Assembly: GCA_030639445.1 (NCBI GenBank)
Contig: DAOWCR010000003.1
Coordinates: forward strand, 1-18,039
Direction: 5' to 3'
DNA length: 18,039 nt
DNA from: Dehalococcoidales bacterium
Lineage (GTDB): Bacteria > Chloroflexota > Dehalococcoidia > Dehalococcoidales > RBG-16-60-22
Shown: positions 8,350 through 14,976 of the stretch, in pieces
Layout of the letters: every line of letters starts with the position of its first letter
How positions within the stretch are numbered: position 1 is the first letter of the stretch
Translations under genes and position numbers: made by a program
Notes under the pieces: model-generated
Databases searched by the model: none
What the model saw: the letters and a program-made list of their open reading frames with translations, nothing else
What the model was told of the DNA's origin: nothing

Positions 8350-9619
8350 GACAGGTGAAGTGAATATTAAAAGCACCAAAATTGCCTTTGACTGCCTGGG
8401 CTGTAAACTCAACCAGGCGGAGACCGAGCTTTTTGCCCGGCAATCGGCCGAGGCCGGGTACGAGCTGGTATCGCCGACCGACAAAGCGGATATCTATGTC
8501 CTGAACACCTGCACGGTGACCCATATTGCCGACCGCAAGTCGCGCCACCTGCTCCGTCTGGCCCGCCGCCGGAACCCCGGCGCCCGGCTGGTGGCTATCG
8601 GCTGCTACGCCGAGCGGTCGTCCCGGGAGATAGCCCGTATTGACGGGGTTGACCTTGTCCTGGGCAACAAGCAGAAGCCGTTTCTGTTCCAGCGATTACG
8701 GGAATCCGGCGGCCCGAGCTGTCCCTCCACCACCCGGATGGAATACCCGGCTGACGGCTATCGGACCCGCGCCTTTATCAAGGTGCAGGACGGCTGTCGG
8801 AACTTCTGTACCTACTGCATCGTGCCCCTGGTGCGGGGGAACGAAAAAAGCGTGCCTGCCCGCCAGGTTATGGCCGAGGTCGGGCAGAGGGTGGCCAGTG
8901 GTGCCAAAGAGGTGGTGCTGACCGGGACGGAAATCGGTGCGTATCGCAGCGATGGAGTCAACTTGAAAGGGCTGCTGGAGCGTATCCTGGCGGAGACCGG
9001 GGTAACCAGGCTCAGGCTATCTTCCCTCCAACCCCGGGAAATCTCCCCCGAGCTTATCGCGCTGTGGCAGGACCAGAGGCTGTGTCCCCACTTCCACCTG
9101 TCCCTCCAGAGCGGCAGCAACGCCGTGCTCAGCCGGATGAAGCGACGCTATACTACCAGAGACTACCGGGAAGCCGTCTCCCTGATTCGGGGGGTGGTGC
9201 CGGAGGCCGCCATCACCACCGATATCATCGTCGGCTTCCCCGGCGAGACCGGGGCGGAATTCCGGGAGAGCTTTGACTTCTGCCGGCGGATGGCGTTCGC
9301 CCGCATTCACGTCTTCCCCTACTCACCCCGCCCCGGGACGGAGGCCGCCCGGATGCCCGGACAGGTAGACACTAAGATTAAGAAGCAGCGGAGTGGAGAA
9401 ATGCTGGCACTGGCCAAAGAAAGCGCCCGGAGCTTCCAGCAGCGTTTTCTGGACCGGACGATGCCGGTGCTGTGGGAAAAGCGAGATAAAGGCGTCTGGT
9501 CCGGCCTCACCGCCAACTATATCAAAGTCTATACCAGAAGTGATAATGACCTGACCAACCGGATAATACCGGTAAGGATGATGAAAATTAAAGGGGATAG
9601 GGTGTTGGGGGAAGAATAG
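8348..9619 (+). CDS. mtaB: tRNA (N6-threonylcarbamoyladenosine(37)-C2)-methylthiotransferase MtaB
   Basis: Radical-SAM methylthiotransferase that converts t6A37 to ms2t6A37 in tRNAs reading ANN codons. Counting from ATG 8348 it has 423 residues. The N-terminal UPF0004 domain supplies cluster cysteines in CLGCKLNQAE (Cys19), NTCTVT (Cys55) and GCYAER (Cys86). The radical-SAM motif CRNFCTYC has Cys150, 154 and 157. A TRAM-like RNA-binding tail occupies about the last 60 residues. The CLGCKLNQAE and NTCTVT forms favour MtaB over MiaB or RimO. No ribosome site precedes ATG 8348, and a strong -10 box overlaps it, so the true start may be GTG 8360. Its TAG stop directly abuts the stop of the convergent Fe-S gene. 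Confidence 0.92.
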   Translation: MTGEVNIKSTKIAFDCLGCKLNQAETELFARQSAEAGYELVSPTDKADIYVLNTCTVTHIADRKSRHLLRLARRRNPGARLVAIGCYAERSSREIARIDGVDLVLGNKQKPFLFQRLRESGGPSCPSTTRMEYPADGYRTRAFIKVQDGCRNFCTYCIVPLVRGNEKSVPARQVMAEVGQRVASGAKEVVLTGTEIGAYRSDGVNLKGLLERILAETGVTRLRLSSLQPREISPELIALWQDQRLCPHFHLSLQSGSNAVLSRMKRRYTTRDYREAVSLIRGVVPEAAITTDIIVGFPGETGAEFRESFDFCRRMAFARIHVFPYSPRPGTEAARMPGQVDTKIKKQRSGEMLALAKESARSFQQRFLDRTMPVLWEKRDKGVWSGLTANYIKVYTRSDNDLTNRIIPVRMMKIKGDRVLGEE

Positions 9620-10483
9620 CTAACGACTCACCTTCCCCGCCGGGTTTCGGGACTCGCAGGGCACCCTGGTCTGGCATAACCCGCAGCCAGCCACGCCCAC
9701 GTCATACTCTTTTCGCAGATAGCCGATATCATCCTGCAGGTAGTCGCGACATCTTATCTTGTCGTGGCCGCTCTCGCTGATGGCCCCGGCCGGGCAGCGG
9801 ACAATACAGTCTCGACATTTATTATTGACATAGAAAAGGCAGTTGGCGTAATGGTCTTTCGCCGTCCGGGGACTGGCCGGCAGTGACAGGTCGGTGACCA
9901 CACTGCCGCAGCGGTGGGCGATGCCGCGCTCGGTGATAAAGCCGTCAGAAAGGCTGAAAGTGCCCAGCCCGGCGGCGTAGGCGATATCCCGCTCCGACCA
10001 GTTGGAATAAGGCCCCTTCTCATTGGTTAAAGTTTTAAAATAAGGCTGCATCATCGGGGCGACGGCCAGGCACCCCATTTCCACGAGTAGCTCCACCACG
10101 TGCCATCGCAGGGCCTCGTTAAACTTCTCGCCATACCAGCGGGTATATGACCAGGCACGGGACGGAGTTTCCGTCTGCGGGTGGTTGGATTCCCGCGTTT
10201 TCCGGGTAATGGGCAGCACCCAGCTGATAACGGAGAGACGGTCCGGCAGCCCTTCCGGACTCTTATTCTCGGCTTGAGCCAGCGCCTCGCGGGGGGTGAG
10301 GTGGGTGGAGGCAATAATGGTCCGGTACTCGGTAAAGATGGGGTCGTCACCATCGGCATACTGCACCAGCGGCTCGTCAAAAATAATATCGGCATCCGAC
10401 GCCGGTATGCGGTTCCGGGGGCTGGTGAATACAAATGCCTTGATTTTCTCTTCGATAAACAGTGCCGTCTCTGTCTGTTTCAT
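9620..10483 (-). CDS. QueG-like (COG1600-type) double [4Fe-4S] protein
   Basis: A 287-residue protein resembling the C-terminal half of epoxyqueuosine reductase QueG and reductive-dehalogenase-like proteins. The conserved region begins with RDIAYAAGLGTFSLSDGFIT (165-184) and RCGSVVTDL (191-199). A ferredoxin-like module follows with Cys215, 223, 226, 230 (the last before Pro231). A second cysteine set is Cys245 plus Cys267, 270 and 276 in GCGLCQTRVPC. That second set ends C-x5-C, unlike the C-x2-C-x3-CP of true QueG. No Tat signal is seen, so it is probably cytoplasmic and not an exported dehalogenase. It is shorter than QueG and I would not assign epoxyqueuosine reductase activity. It is the last gene after GNAT and the DUF5808-like gene. 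ATG 10483 has only a weak ribosome site. Confidence 0.8.
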   Translation of the reverse strand: MKQTETALFIEEKIKAFVFTSPRNRIPASDADIIFDEPLVQYADGDDPIFTEYRTIIASTHLTPREALAQAENKSPEGLPDRLSVISWVLPITRKTRESNHPQTETPSRAWSYTRWYGEKFNEALRWHVVELLVEMGCLAVAPMMQPYFKTLTNEKGPYSNWSERDIAYAAGLGTFSLSDGFITERGIAHRCGSVVTDLSLPASPRTAKDHYANCLFYVNNKCRDCIVRCPAGAISESGHDKIRCRDYLQDDIGYLRKEYDVGVAGCGLCQTRVPCESRNPAGKVSR

Positions 10484-10554
10484 AGCCCTGGCAGGACGCT
10501 GACCGCTTTCCTTTCTACCCGGTTATTTCCGGTTTGCTTCCAGGCCACCGGGCT

Positions 10555-10914
10555 TCACTCCGCCTCCAGAGCGTGCGTCAACACCTCTTTCATATGCGGG
10601 CCCGGCATCAGGAAATCTTCTTCCGAACCGTCACCCTCCCCGATAAGCCTTATCTTCTCCAGCAGGGCGTAAAAATTGATGGCCCAGCCGATGCCGAATA
10701 CCTCGGGCGAAAAAACGCGGCTCTCATACGGGTTCCAGTACGACTCCTTAAACCTCTCGATGGTCGGCAGCCGGAAGTCATACGGAATGAAACCGGCCAC
10801 CTGCCCGTGCCACTTTCTTTCTTCCCTGGGTTTTTCCAGTTCCTGACAGACCGCAACCAGGGTGACCGTTATGGCGGTAGCTTGCAGCATCCTGGCCAAC
10901 CATTTAATATTCAT
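10555..10914 (-). CDS. DUF5808-like small protein
   Basis: A 119-residue protein. Residues 6-24 are hydrophobic enough for a membrane-associated helix, but the segment is short and contains Arg at the edge. The middle and C-terminal part, YWNPYESRVFSPEVFGIGWAIN (about 60-81), resembles the DUF5808 motif, a Trp/Tyr-Asn-Pro-x-Asp/Glu-x-Arg pattern followed by a GWxxN ending. That domain usually occurs in small membrane-linked proteins of unknown role. ATG 10914 overlaps the GNAT stop as ATGA and has AAAGGAG eight bases upstream, so translation is coupled. I cannot name a function. The DUF5808 resemblance is from memory and moderately certain. Confidence 0.7.
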   Translation of the reverse strand: MNIKWLARMLQATAITVTLVAVCQELEKPREERKWHGQVAGFIPYDFRLPTIERFKESYWNPYESRVFSPEVFGIGWAINFYALLEKIRLIGEGDGSEEDFLMPGPHMKEVLTHALEAE

Positions 10915-11414
10915 CGTGGTGACTCCTTTGTGCCCTTCTCGATATGCAACCCCAGCACTACCGAGGTCTCAATCTGGCGCTGCGGGATATCCCAGTATTT
11001 CTTTAACAGCTCGTCTTTATCGGGCAGCCGGCGGAAGCCGTGCTTCTGGTAAAAAGCGATTGCCCAGCGGGCGTCAGCCCAGGTCCCGACCAGCAGACGG
11101 GATGTGGTTACCAGCTCCCTGACATGATTTAAAAGTCGGCGGCCAATGCCTTTTCCCTGCCACCAAGGCAGCACATAGGAATGGCGGATAAGGGTCACAT
11201 CTTCAATCGGTTCCACCCCCATTATACCGACAAGCTCCCCGTTCTCTTCCCAGCCGTAGAAGGTAACCCGCTTCATCTCCTCTTCCAGCTCTTCCATCGG
11301 CATATAGGGCTGGTGGTAGCGGTCCGCCGGTATCACGCCATCATAAGCTCTGGCGGCCTCGTTGATGATAAGGTACATCCTCCGGGCATCACCGGCCCGG
11401 CACTTACGAATCAT
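10911..11414 (-). CDS. GNAT-family N-acetyltransferase
   Basis: A 167-residue single-domain acetyltransferase. It shows the GNAT order: N-terminal strand and helix (IRKCRAGDARRMYLIIN), a mid-chain ELVGIMGVE strand, then the acetyl-CoA pyrophosphate loop QGKGIGRRLL at about 86-95 and the later AIAFYQKHGFRRL near 118-130, typical of motif B. Substrate is unknown. The insertion around residues 25-45, rich in Tyr, Pro and Glu, probably shapes the substrate pocket. It is the first gene of a three-gene minus-strand operon and overlaps the DUF5808-like gene by four bases. No ribosome site precedes ATG 11414, and the -10 box is only 14 bases away, so the message should be almost leaderless. Confidence 0.9.
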   Translation of the reverse strand: MIRKCRAGDARRMYLIINEAARAYDGVIPADRYHQPYMPMEELEEEMKRVTFYGWEENGELVGIMGVEPIEDVTLIRHSYVLPWWQGKGIGRRLLNHVRELVTTSRLLVGTWADARWAIAFYQKHGFRRLPDKDELLKKYWDIPQRQIETSVVLGLHIEKGTKESPR

Positions 11415-11428
11415 AAGCCGTTATTTAG

Positions 11429-11456
11429 TTTATACCATTAACCGGCTATTTATCAA
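11429..11456 (-). promoter_or_regulatory. Promoter of the GNAT operon
   Basis: On the minus strand TTGATA (11451-11456), a 16-base spacer and TATAAA (11429-11434), each five of six matches to consensus. The start of transcription would be near 11422, leaving about seven bases before ATG 11414, with no ribosome-binding site. Confidence 0.6.
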
Positions 11457-11523
11457 GGGAACTCTATAAAGACGGAAGCCGGTAAAAAATTACAGACTGG
11501 CTATTCTTTTTGAGATTAAGGTG

Positions 11524-11532
11524 TGCTATAAT
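11524..11532 (+). promoter_or_regulatory. Extended -10 promoter of the PEP carboxykinase gene
   Basis: TGC followed directly by TATAAT (11527-11532) gives a perfect -10 with the TGn extension, which can work with little -35 contact. The TTCTTT at 17-base spacing is a poor -35. Transcription would start near 11539, leaving a leader of about 100 bases. Confidence 0.6.
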
Positions 11533-11561
11533 AAACGAGTGGGACTTGCTGATTAAACCTT

Positions 11562-11623
11562 CTCGTCAGACGAGGCAGGATTTCCAGAAGGGGTTAGTGC
11601 CCCTTCAATTTAATTCTGAATTA
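11562..11623 (+). promoter_or_regulatory. Three tandem inverted repeats in the PEPCK leader
   Basis: Within 62 bases of the untranslated leader are three perfect inverted repeats: CTCGTC-A-GACGAG (11562-11574), GAAGGGG-TTAGTG-CCCCTTC (11587-11606, a seven-pair stem with a six-base loop) and TAATTC-T-GAATTA (11611-11623). The middle one would form a stable RNA hairpin; the outer two have one-base centres and look more like DNA operator palindromes. The T tract after the hairpin is poor, so it is not a standard terminator. The ribosome site GAGGA (11630-11634) follows seven bases later. Confidence 0.6.
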
Positions 11624-11640
11624 TGCGACGAGGATAGCCG

Positions 11641-13428
11641 ATGACCGGTAACATTAAGCTGAAAAACTGGGTTAAAGAATGCGCTGAACTCTGCCAGCCC
11701 GATAATATTGTCTGGTGCGACGGTTCGGAGGCGGAGAAAGAACGCCTGGAGAAACAGGCTTTTGCCACCGGGGAACTTATCCAGCTCAACCAGGAAAAGC
11801 TCCCGGGCTGTGCCTACCATCGTACCGCCACAAACGATGTCGCCCGCACCGAGCACCTGACCTTTATCTGCACCAGACGGAAAGAGGATGCCGGCCCGAC
11901 CAACAACTGGATGAGCCCGGAAGAAGGCTACGAAAGGGCCGGTGCCATTTTCCGGGGTTCCATGAGAGGCCGCACCATGTATGTCATCCCGTTTTCCATG
12001 GGACCTATCGGCTCACCTTTTAGCAAAATTGGCGTGGAACTCTCCGACAGTATCTATGTCGTCCTGAACATGCGCATCATGACCAACATGGGCCAGGCAG
12101 TACTAAATGCGCTTGGCACCGATGGTAAGTTTACTAAAGCTCTCCACGGCAAGGCGGAACGGGACATAAATAAGCGTCTCATCCTTCAGTTCCCGGAGGA
12201 TAACACCATCTGGAGCGTCGGCAGTGGCTATGGAGGCAACGTCCTGCTGGGCAAGAAATGCCTTTCCCTCCGTATCGCCAGTTACCTGGGCCGACAGGAA
12301 GGCTGGCTGGCCGAGCATATGCTCATCGTCGGCATCCAGGACCCGCAGGGCCGGATGACCTACATCGCGGGTGCTTTTCCCAGTGCCTGTGGCAAGACTA
12401 ACCTGGCCATGCTGGTCCCTCCTGAGGCACTAAAGGCCAAAGGATTTAAGGTGGTGACCATCGGCGACGATATTGCCTGGATGCGGATTAAGGAGGATGG
12501 GCGCCTGTGGGCGGTTAACCCCGAGACCGGTTTCTTCGGTGTGGTTCCCGGCACCAACTGGCAGACAAACCCCAACGCCATGGCTACCACCCAGAAAAAC
12601 ACCATCTATACCAACGTTGCCCTCAAACCGGACGGGACTGTCTGGTGGGAAGATGGAGATGGTCCTCCCCCGGCGGAAGCCCAGGACTGGCAAGGAAATT
12701 ACTGGCGGCCGGGCATGACCGACGAAGATGGTAAAACCGTAACTGGAGCCCACCCCAACAGTCGTTTTACCACCCCGGCGTCACAGTGTCCCTGCATCGC
12801 CCCGAACTGGCAGGACCCCGAAGGTGTGCCGATTTCCGCGTTCCTCTTTGGTGGCCGCCGGGCACGCCTGGCACCCCTGGTCTACCAGTCATTCAACTGG
12901 CAGCACGGCGTCTTTGTTGGCGCCACCATGGCTTCGGAACGCACCGCCGCCCAGTATGGTAAGCTCGGTGAAGTACGGCGTGACCCCATGGCCATGCTGC
13001 CGTTCTGCGGCTACAATATGGCTGACTACTTCGGCTACTGGCTGGCGACCGGTAAAAAACTCACCAATCCACCCAAGATATTCCATGTCAACTGGTTCCG
13101 TACCGACGAGCGGGGTAAGCTGCCCTGGCCCGGGTTCGGTGAGAATCTCAGGGTGCTGGACTGGATAGTCAAGCGCTGCCGGGACGAAGCCGCTGCCGAA
13201 GAAACGCCTATCGGCTATGTGCCCGCCCCCGGCGCCATTGATATGTCCGGCCTGGATATACCGGCCAAGGTCATGGAGAAACTGCTCTCCGTCTCCCCGG
13301 ACGACTGGGCAGACGACCTGAAAAACATTAAAGAGTTCTTCACCGGATTCGGTGACCGCCTTCCCGGGGAGATATGGGAGGAATACCGGGCGCTGAACGA
13401 CCGCTTCGGCAATGGCGCTTCCCGGTAA
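11641..13428 (+). CDS. pckG: Phosphoenolpyruvate carboxykinase (GTP)
   Basis: Cytoplasmic GTP-type PEPCK, interconverting oxaloacetate plus GTP with PEP, GDP and CO2, either for gluconeogenesis or in the carboxylating direction. It has 595 residues, the expected size. The kinase P-loop GAFPSACGKTNLAM spans 244-257, with the GTP-PEPCK hallmark Cys250 and Lys252. Also visible are DVARTEH (66-72), ICTRRKEDAGPTNNW (76-90), the metal-site GDDIAWM near 272-278 and FGGRR near 402-406. The ATP-type enzyme lacks these. ATG 11641 follows GAGGA at six-base spacing. It is a single gene with its own promoter and structured leader, followed by an inverted repeat. It provides the PEP/oxaloacetate link for the carbon metabolism suggested by the neighbouring genes. 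Confidence 0.97.
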   Translation: MTGNIKLKNWVKECAELCQPDNIVWCDGSEAEKERLEKQAFATGELIQLNQEKLPGCAYHRTATNDVARTEHLTFICTRRKEDAGPTNNWMSPEEGYERAGAIFRGSMRGRTMYVIPFSMGPIGSPFSKIGVELSDSIYVVLNMRIMTNMGQAVLNALGTDGKFTKALHGKAERDINKRLILQFPEDNTIWSVGSGYGGNVLLGKKCLSLRIASYLGRQEGWLAEHMLIVGIQDPQGRMTYIAGAFPSACGKTNLAMLVPPEALKAKGFKVVTIGDDIAWMRIKEDGRLWAVNPETGFFGVVPGTNWQTNPNAMATTQKNTIYTNVALKPDGTVWWEDGDGPPPAEAQDWQGNYWRPGMTDEDGKTVTGAHPNSRFTTPASQCPCIAPNWQDPEGVPISAFLFGGRRARLAPLVYQSFNWQHGVFVGATMASERTAAQYGKLGEVRRDPMAMLPFCGYNMADYFGYWLATGKKLTNPPKIFHVNWFRTDERGKLPWPGFGENLRVLDWIVKRCRDEAAAEETPIGYVPAPGAIDMSGLDIPAKVMEKLLSVSPDDWADDLKNIKEFFTGFGDRLPGEIWEEYRALNDRFGNGASR

Positions 13429-13456
13429 GGTCAACCCGGGCTATGTTGATAACCGC

Positions 13457-13485
13457 CAGGCCGAGCTGACTTTTAAATCGGCCTG
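13457..13485 (+). terminator. Inverted repeat downstream of PEPCK, possible terminator
   Basis: CAGGCCGA (13457-13464) pairs perfectly with TCGGCCTG (13478-13485) across a 13-base loop, 28 bases after the PEPCK stop. It is followed by TTCTCT, a weak T tract, so intrinsic termination is only possible. Confidence 0.4.
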
Positions 13486-13525
13486 TTCTCTGCCGGGCTT
13501 CCGATGATGACCTGAGCCGCCAGCC

Positions 13526-13539
13526 GGGCGCCTGCGCCC
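13526..13539. repeat. GC-rich palindrome between PEPCK and tRNA-Arg
   Basis: GGGCGC-CT-GCGCCC, a perfect short palindrome 17 bases beyond the 3' end of tRNA-Arg. Its arms match the tRNA acceptor stem sequence (GGGCGC/GCGCCC). It could serve as a 3' barrier for either transcript; there is no T tract. Confidence 0.35.
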
Positions 13540-13555
13540 TTCGCCGGAATAATAA

Positions 13556-13628
13556 CGCGCCCAGAGGGATTCGAACCCTCGACCCTCGGTTCCGAAGACC
13601 GATGCTCTGTCCGCTGAGCTATGGGCGC
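13556..13628 (-). tRNA. tRNA-Arg (anticodon TCG)
   Basis: A 73-base cloverleaf on the minus strand. The acceptor GCGCCCA pairs with TGGGCGC, the D arm is GCTC/GAGC, the anticodon stem is TCGGT/ACCGA around loop CTTCGGA, the variable loop is GGGTC, and the T arm is GAGGG-TTCGAAT-CCCTC. The discriminator is G. The anticodon TCG reads Arg CGA (and possibly CGG) codons. No CCA follows in the genome (GTTATT instead), so the tail must be added by nucleotidyltransferase. Confidence 0.96.
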
Positions 13629-13657
13629 CCCAAAACGCAGGACTCGCCTTGATAATT

Positions 13658-13672
13658 ACCACCACCACCACC
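13658..13672. repeat. (ACC)5 trinucleotide repeat
   Basis: Five perfect ACC units (GGT on the minus strand), lying at or just after the predicted transcription start of tRNA-Arg. A short simple repeat that could vary in length between strains. Confidence 0.7.
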
Positions 13673-13681
13673 GCTATGAAA

Positions 13682-13710
13682 AGTAAACAAGCCGGCACTG
13701 CTTTTGTCAA
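13682..13710 (-). promoter_or_regulatory. Promoter of tRNA-Arg
   Basis: Minus-strand TTGACA (13705-13710, perfect -35), 17-base spacer, TTTACT (13682-13687, four of six). Transcription would begin near 13675, about 47 bases before the mature tRNA. Confidence 0.6.
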
Positions 13711-13738
13711 GACCCAAAATAACACGAACACCGAGAAA

Positions 13739-13768
13739 TTTACAAATTATTTATGAAACCAGTATAAA
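13739..13768 (+). promoter_or_regulatory. Promoter of the zinc-ribbon gene
   Basis: TTTACA (13739-13744), 18-base spacer, TATAAA (13763-13768); each box matches five of six consensus bases. The leader to ATG 13823 would be about 48 bases and includes a strong AAAGGAGGAA site. It diverges from the tRNA-Arg promoter, with 28 bases between the two -35 boxes. Confidence 0.6.
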
Positions 13769-13822
13769 TCTTTAGCTTCTGTTCCGCACTGACGTCTTAC
13801 CTTAGACCGAAAAGGAGGAACA

Positions 13823-14005
13823 ATGCCGGAGATTACAGTTAAAGTTATCAAGTCATCGGCGACCAGCAAATGCCAAAGGTGTGGGGGCCAACTGCTGCGC
13901 TCCTACGACGAGGTTACCTGCTTTCAATGCGGCGCCCCGCACACCCAGGAAGGCAACCTGGTAGCCAAAATAACCCCGGGATGGGTGCTTGACCTGCTTG
14001 ACTAG
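13823..14005 (+). CDS. 60-residue zinc-ribbon protein
   Basis: A small protein, probably a complete gene: it has its own promoter and a near-perfect ribosome site (AAAGGAGGAA, ending a few bases before ATG 13823). Two CxxC knuckles, Cys17/Cys20 in CQRCGG and Cys33/Cys36 in CFQCGA, are separated by 12 residues, the layout of a rubredoxin-like zinc ribbon that folds around one zinc ion. The N-terminal strand PEITVKVIK and the C-terminal PGWVLDLLD are the only other features. It has no signal peptide or membrane segment. Such ribbons bind nucleic acid or protein partners; no specific family or function is recognised. It stands alone between tRNA-Arg and the SDR gene. Confidence 0.8.
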   Translation: MPEITVKVIKSSATSKCQRCGGQLLRSYDEVTCFQCGAPHTQEGNLVAKITPGWVLDLLD

Positions 14006-14081
14006 ATATGACGCATGGCCGTTCTCCGGTCAGGCCTGTCCGTTAAACCCCCGCCGTTAGACAGAGCCACCCAACAGTTGC

Positions 14082-14111
14082 TTGACAAATCCGTGCACCT
14101 CGGGTTCTAAT
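14082..14111 (+). promoter_or_regulatory. Promoter of the SDR gene
   Basis: Perfect TTGACA (14082-14087), 18-base spacer and TCTAAT (14106-14111, five of six). Transcription would begin near 14118, inside or at the edge of the ribosome site GGAGGT (14117-14122), so the leader is probably only 12-14 bases and starts with the Shine-Dalgarno sequence. Confidence 0.6.
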
Positions 14112-14130
14112 CAAGCGGAGGTAAGCACCG

Positions 14131-14964
14131 ATGGACATGGATTTGAAGGACAAGATTGCCCTGGTCACCGGGAGCGGCAGCGGCATCGGCCGGGCCATTG
14201 CCCTGGGACTGGCCGGAGAAGGCGCGGATATCGTGGTCAACGACGTTAACCGGGAGAAGGCTGACGGTACGGCCGCCGAGATAGCCACCCTGGGCCGCCG
14301 TTCTCTGGTTATTCCGGCCAGTGTCGCCGAGGAAGCCGAAGTCAGAGCAATGGTGGACCGGATAGTTCAAGAGTGGGGAGGCCTCGATATTCTGGTCAAC
14401 AACGCCGGGGCCACCAGCTGCCTCTTGATTGAGGATATGGAGAAAGCGGAATGGGACAGAGTCCTGTCCGTTAATCTGGACGGGGCTTTTAATTGCTGCC
14501 AGGCGGTTATCCCTTCCATGAAACAGCGGGGCGGCGGCAGAATCGTCAATATTATCTCTTACTCGGGTGCCCGCATGACCATGCTTGGCGGGGTGCACTA
14601 CACTTCTTCCAAAGCCGGCATCTGGGGGCTTACCCGCCAGCTCTCCTTTGAGCTTGGTCACTACCAGATTACGGTCAACGGCATTTCCCCGGGGAATGTT
14701 ATCACCCCGATGCTCAAGCAAGATACCACACCGGAGCGCCTTGAGGCGATGAAAAAGCTGTACCCGTTACAGGACATGCCCACGCCGGAAGACGTGGCCG
14801 ATGCGGCCGTTTTTCTCGCCTCCAGTAAAGCCCGGATGATTACCGGCATCAATCTCGAAGTCGACGGCGGCATCACCGTGCCCATTGCCATCGGTGTGGA
14901 CTGGGAGACCTATACCCGGGTGAAAAAGGAGACGGCGGCGCGGCGGAAGAAAGAGCGGAAGTAG
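14131..14964 (+). CDS. Short-chain dehydrogenase/reductase (SDR), classical type
   Basis: A 277-residue NAD(P)-dependent oxidoreductase of the classical SDR family. The Rossmann motif TGSGSGIG is at 13-20. Asp38 at the end of the second strand favours NAD(H) over NADP(H). NNAG is at 90-93, and the catalytic Tyr157 and Lys161 are in YTSSK. The Ser is 143 or 145; the loop before Tyr is one residue longer than in FabG. VNGISPGNVITPM and LEVDGGITV close the fold. A basic tail of about 20 residues, rich in Lys, Arg and Glu, extends past the usual end. ATG 14131 or ATG 14137 could be the start; GGAGGT lies eight bases before the first. It is a single gene with its own promoter. The fold resembles sugar/alcohol or 3-oxoacyl reductases; the substrate is not known. 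Confidence 0.92.
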   Translation: MDMDLKDKIALVTGSGSGIGRAIALGLAGEGADIVVNDVNREKADGTAAEIATLGRRSLVIPASVAEEAEVRAMVDRIVQEWGGLDILVNNAGATSCLLIEDMEKAEWDRVLSVNLDGAFNCCQAVIPSMKQRGGGRIVNIISYSGARMTMLGGVHYTSSKAGIWGLTRQLSFELGHYQITVNGISPGNVITPMLKQDTTPERLEAMKKLYPLQDMPTPEDVADAAVFLASSKARMITGINLEVDGGITVPIAIGVDWETYTRVKKETAARRKKERK

Positions 14965-14976
14965 CTCCTAATAAAG

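Noticed and set aside
9620..10483. Reductive dehalogenase
   Set aside because: It lacks a Tat signal, is too short, has no adjacent membrane-anchor gene, and its second cysteine set does not match.
14107..14721. 204-residue open frame antisense to the SDR gene
   Set aside because: It is the mirror of conserved SDR motifs and would run across the SDR promoter; no domain seen.
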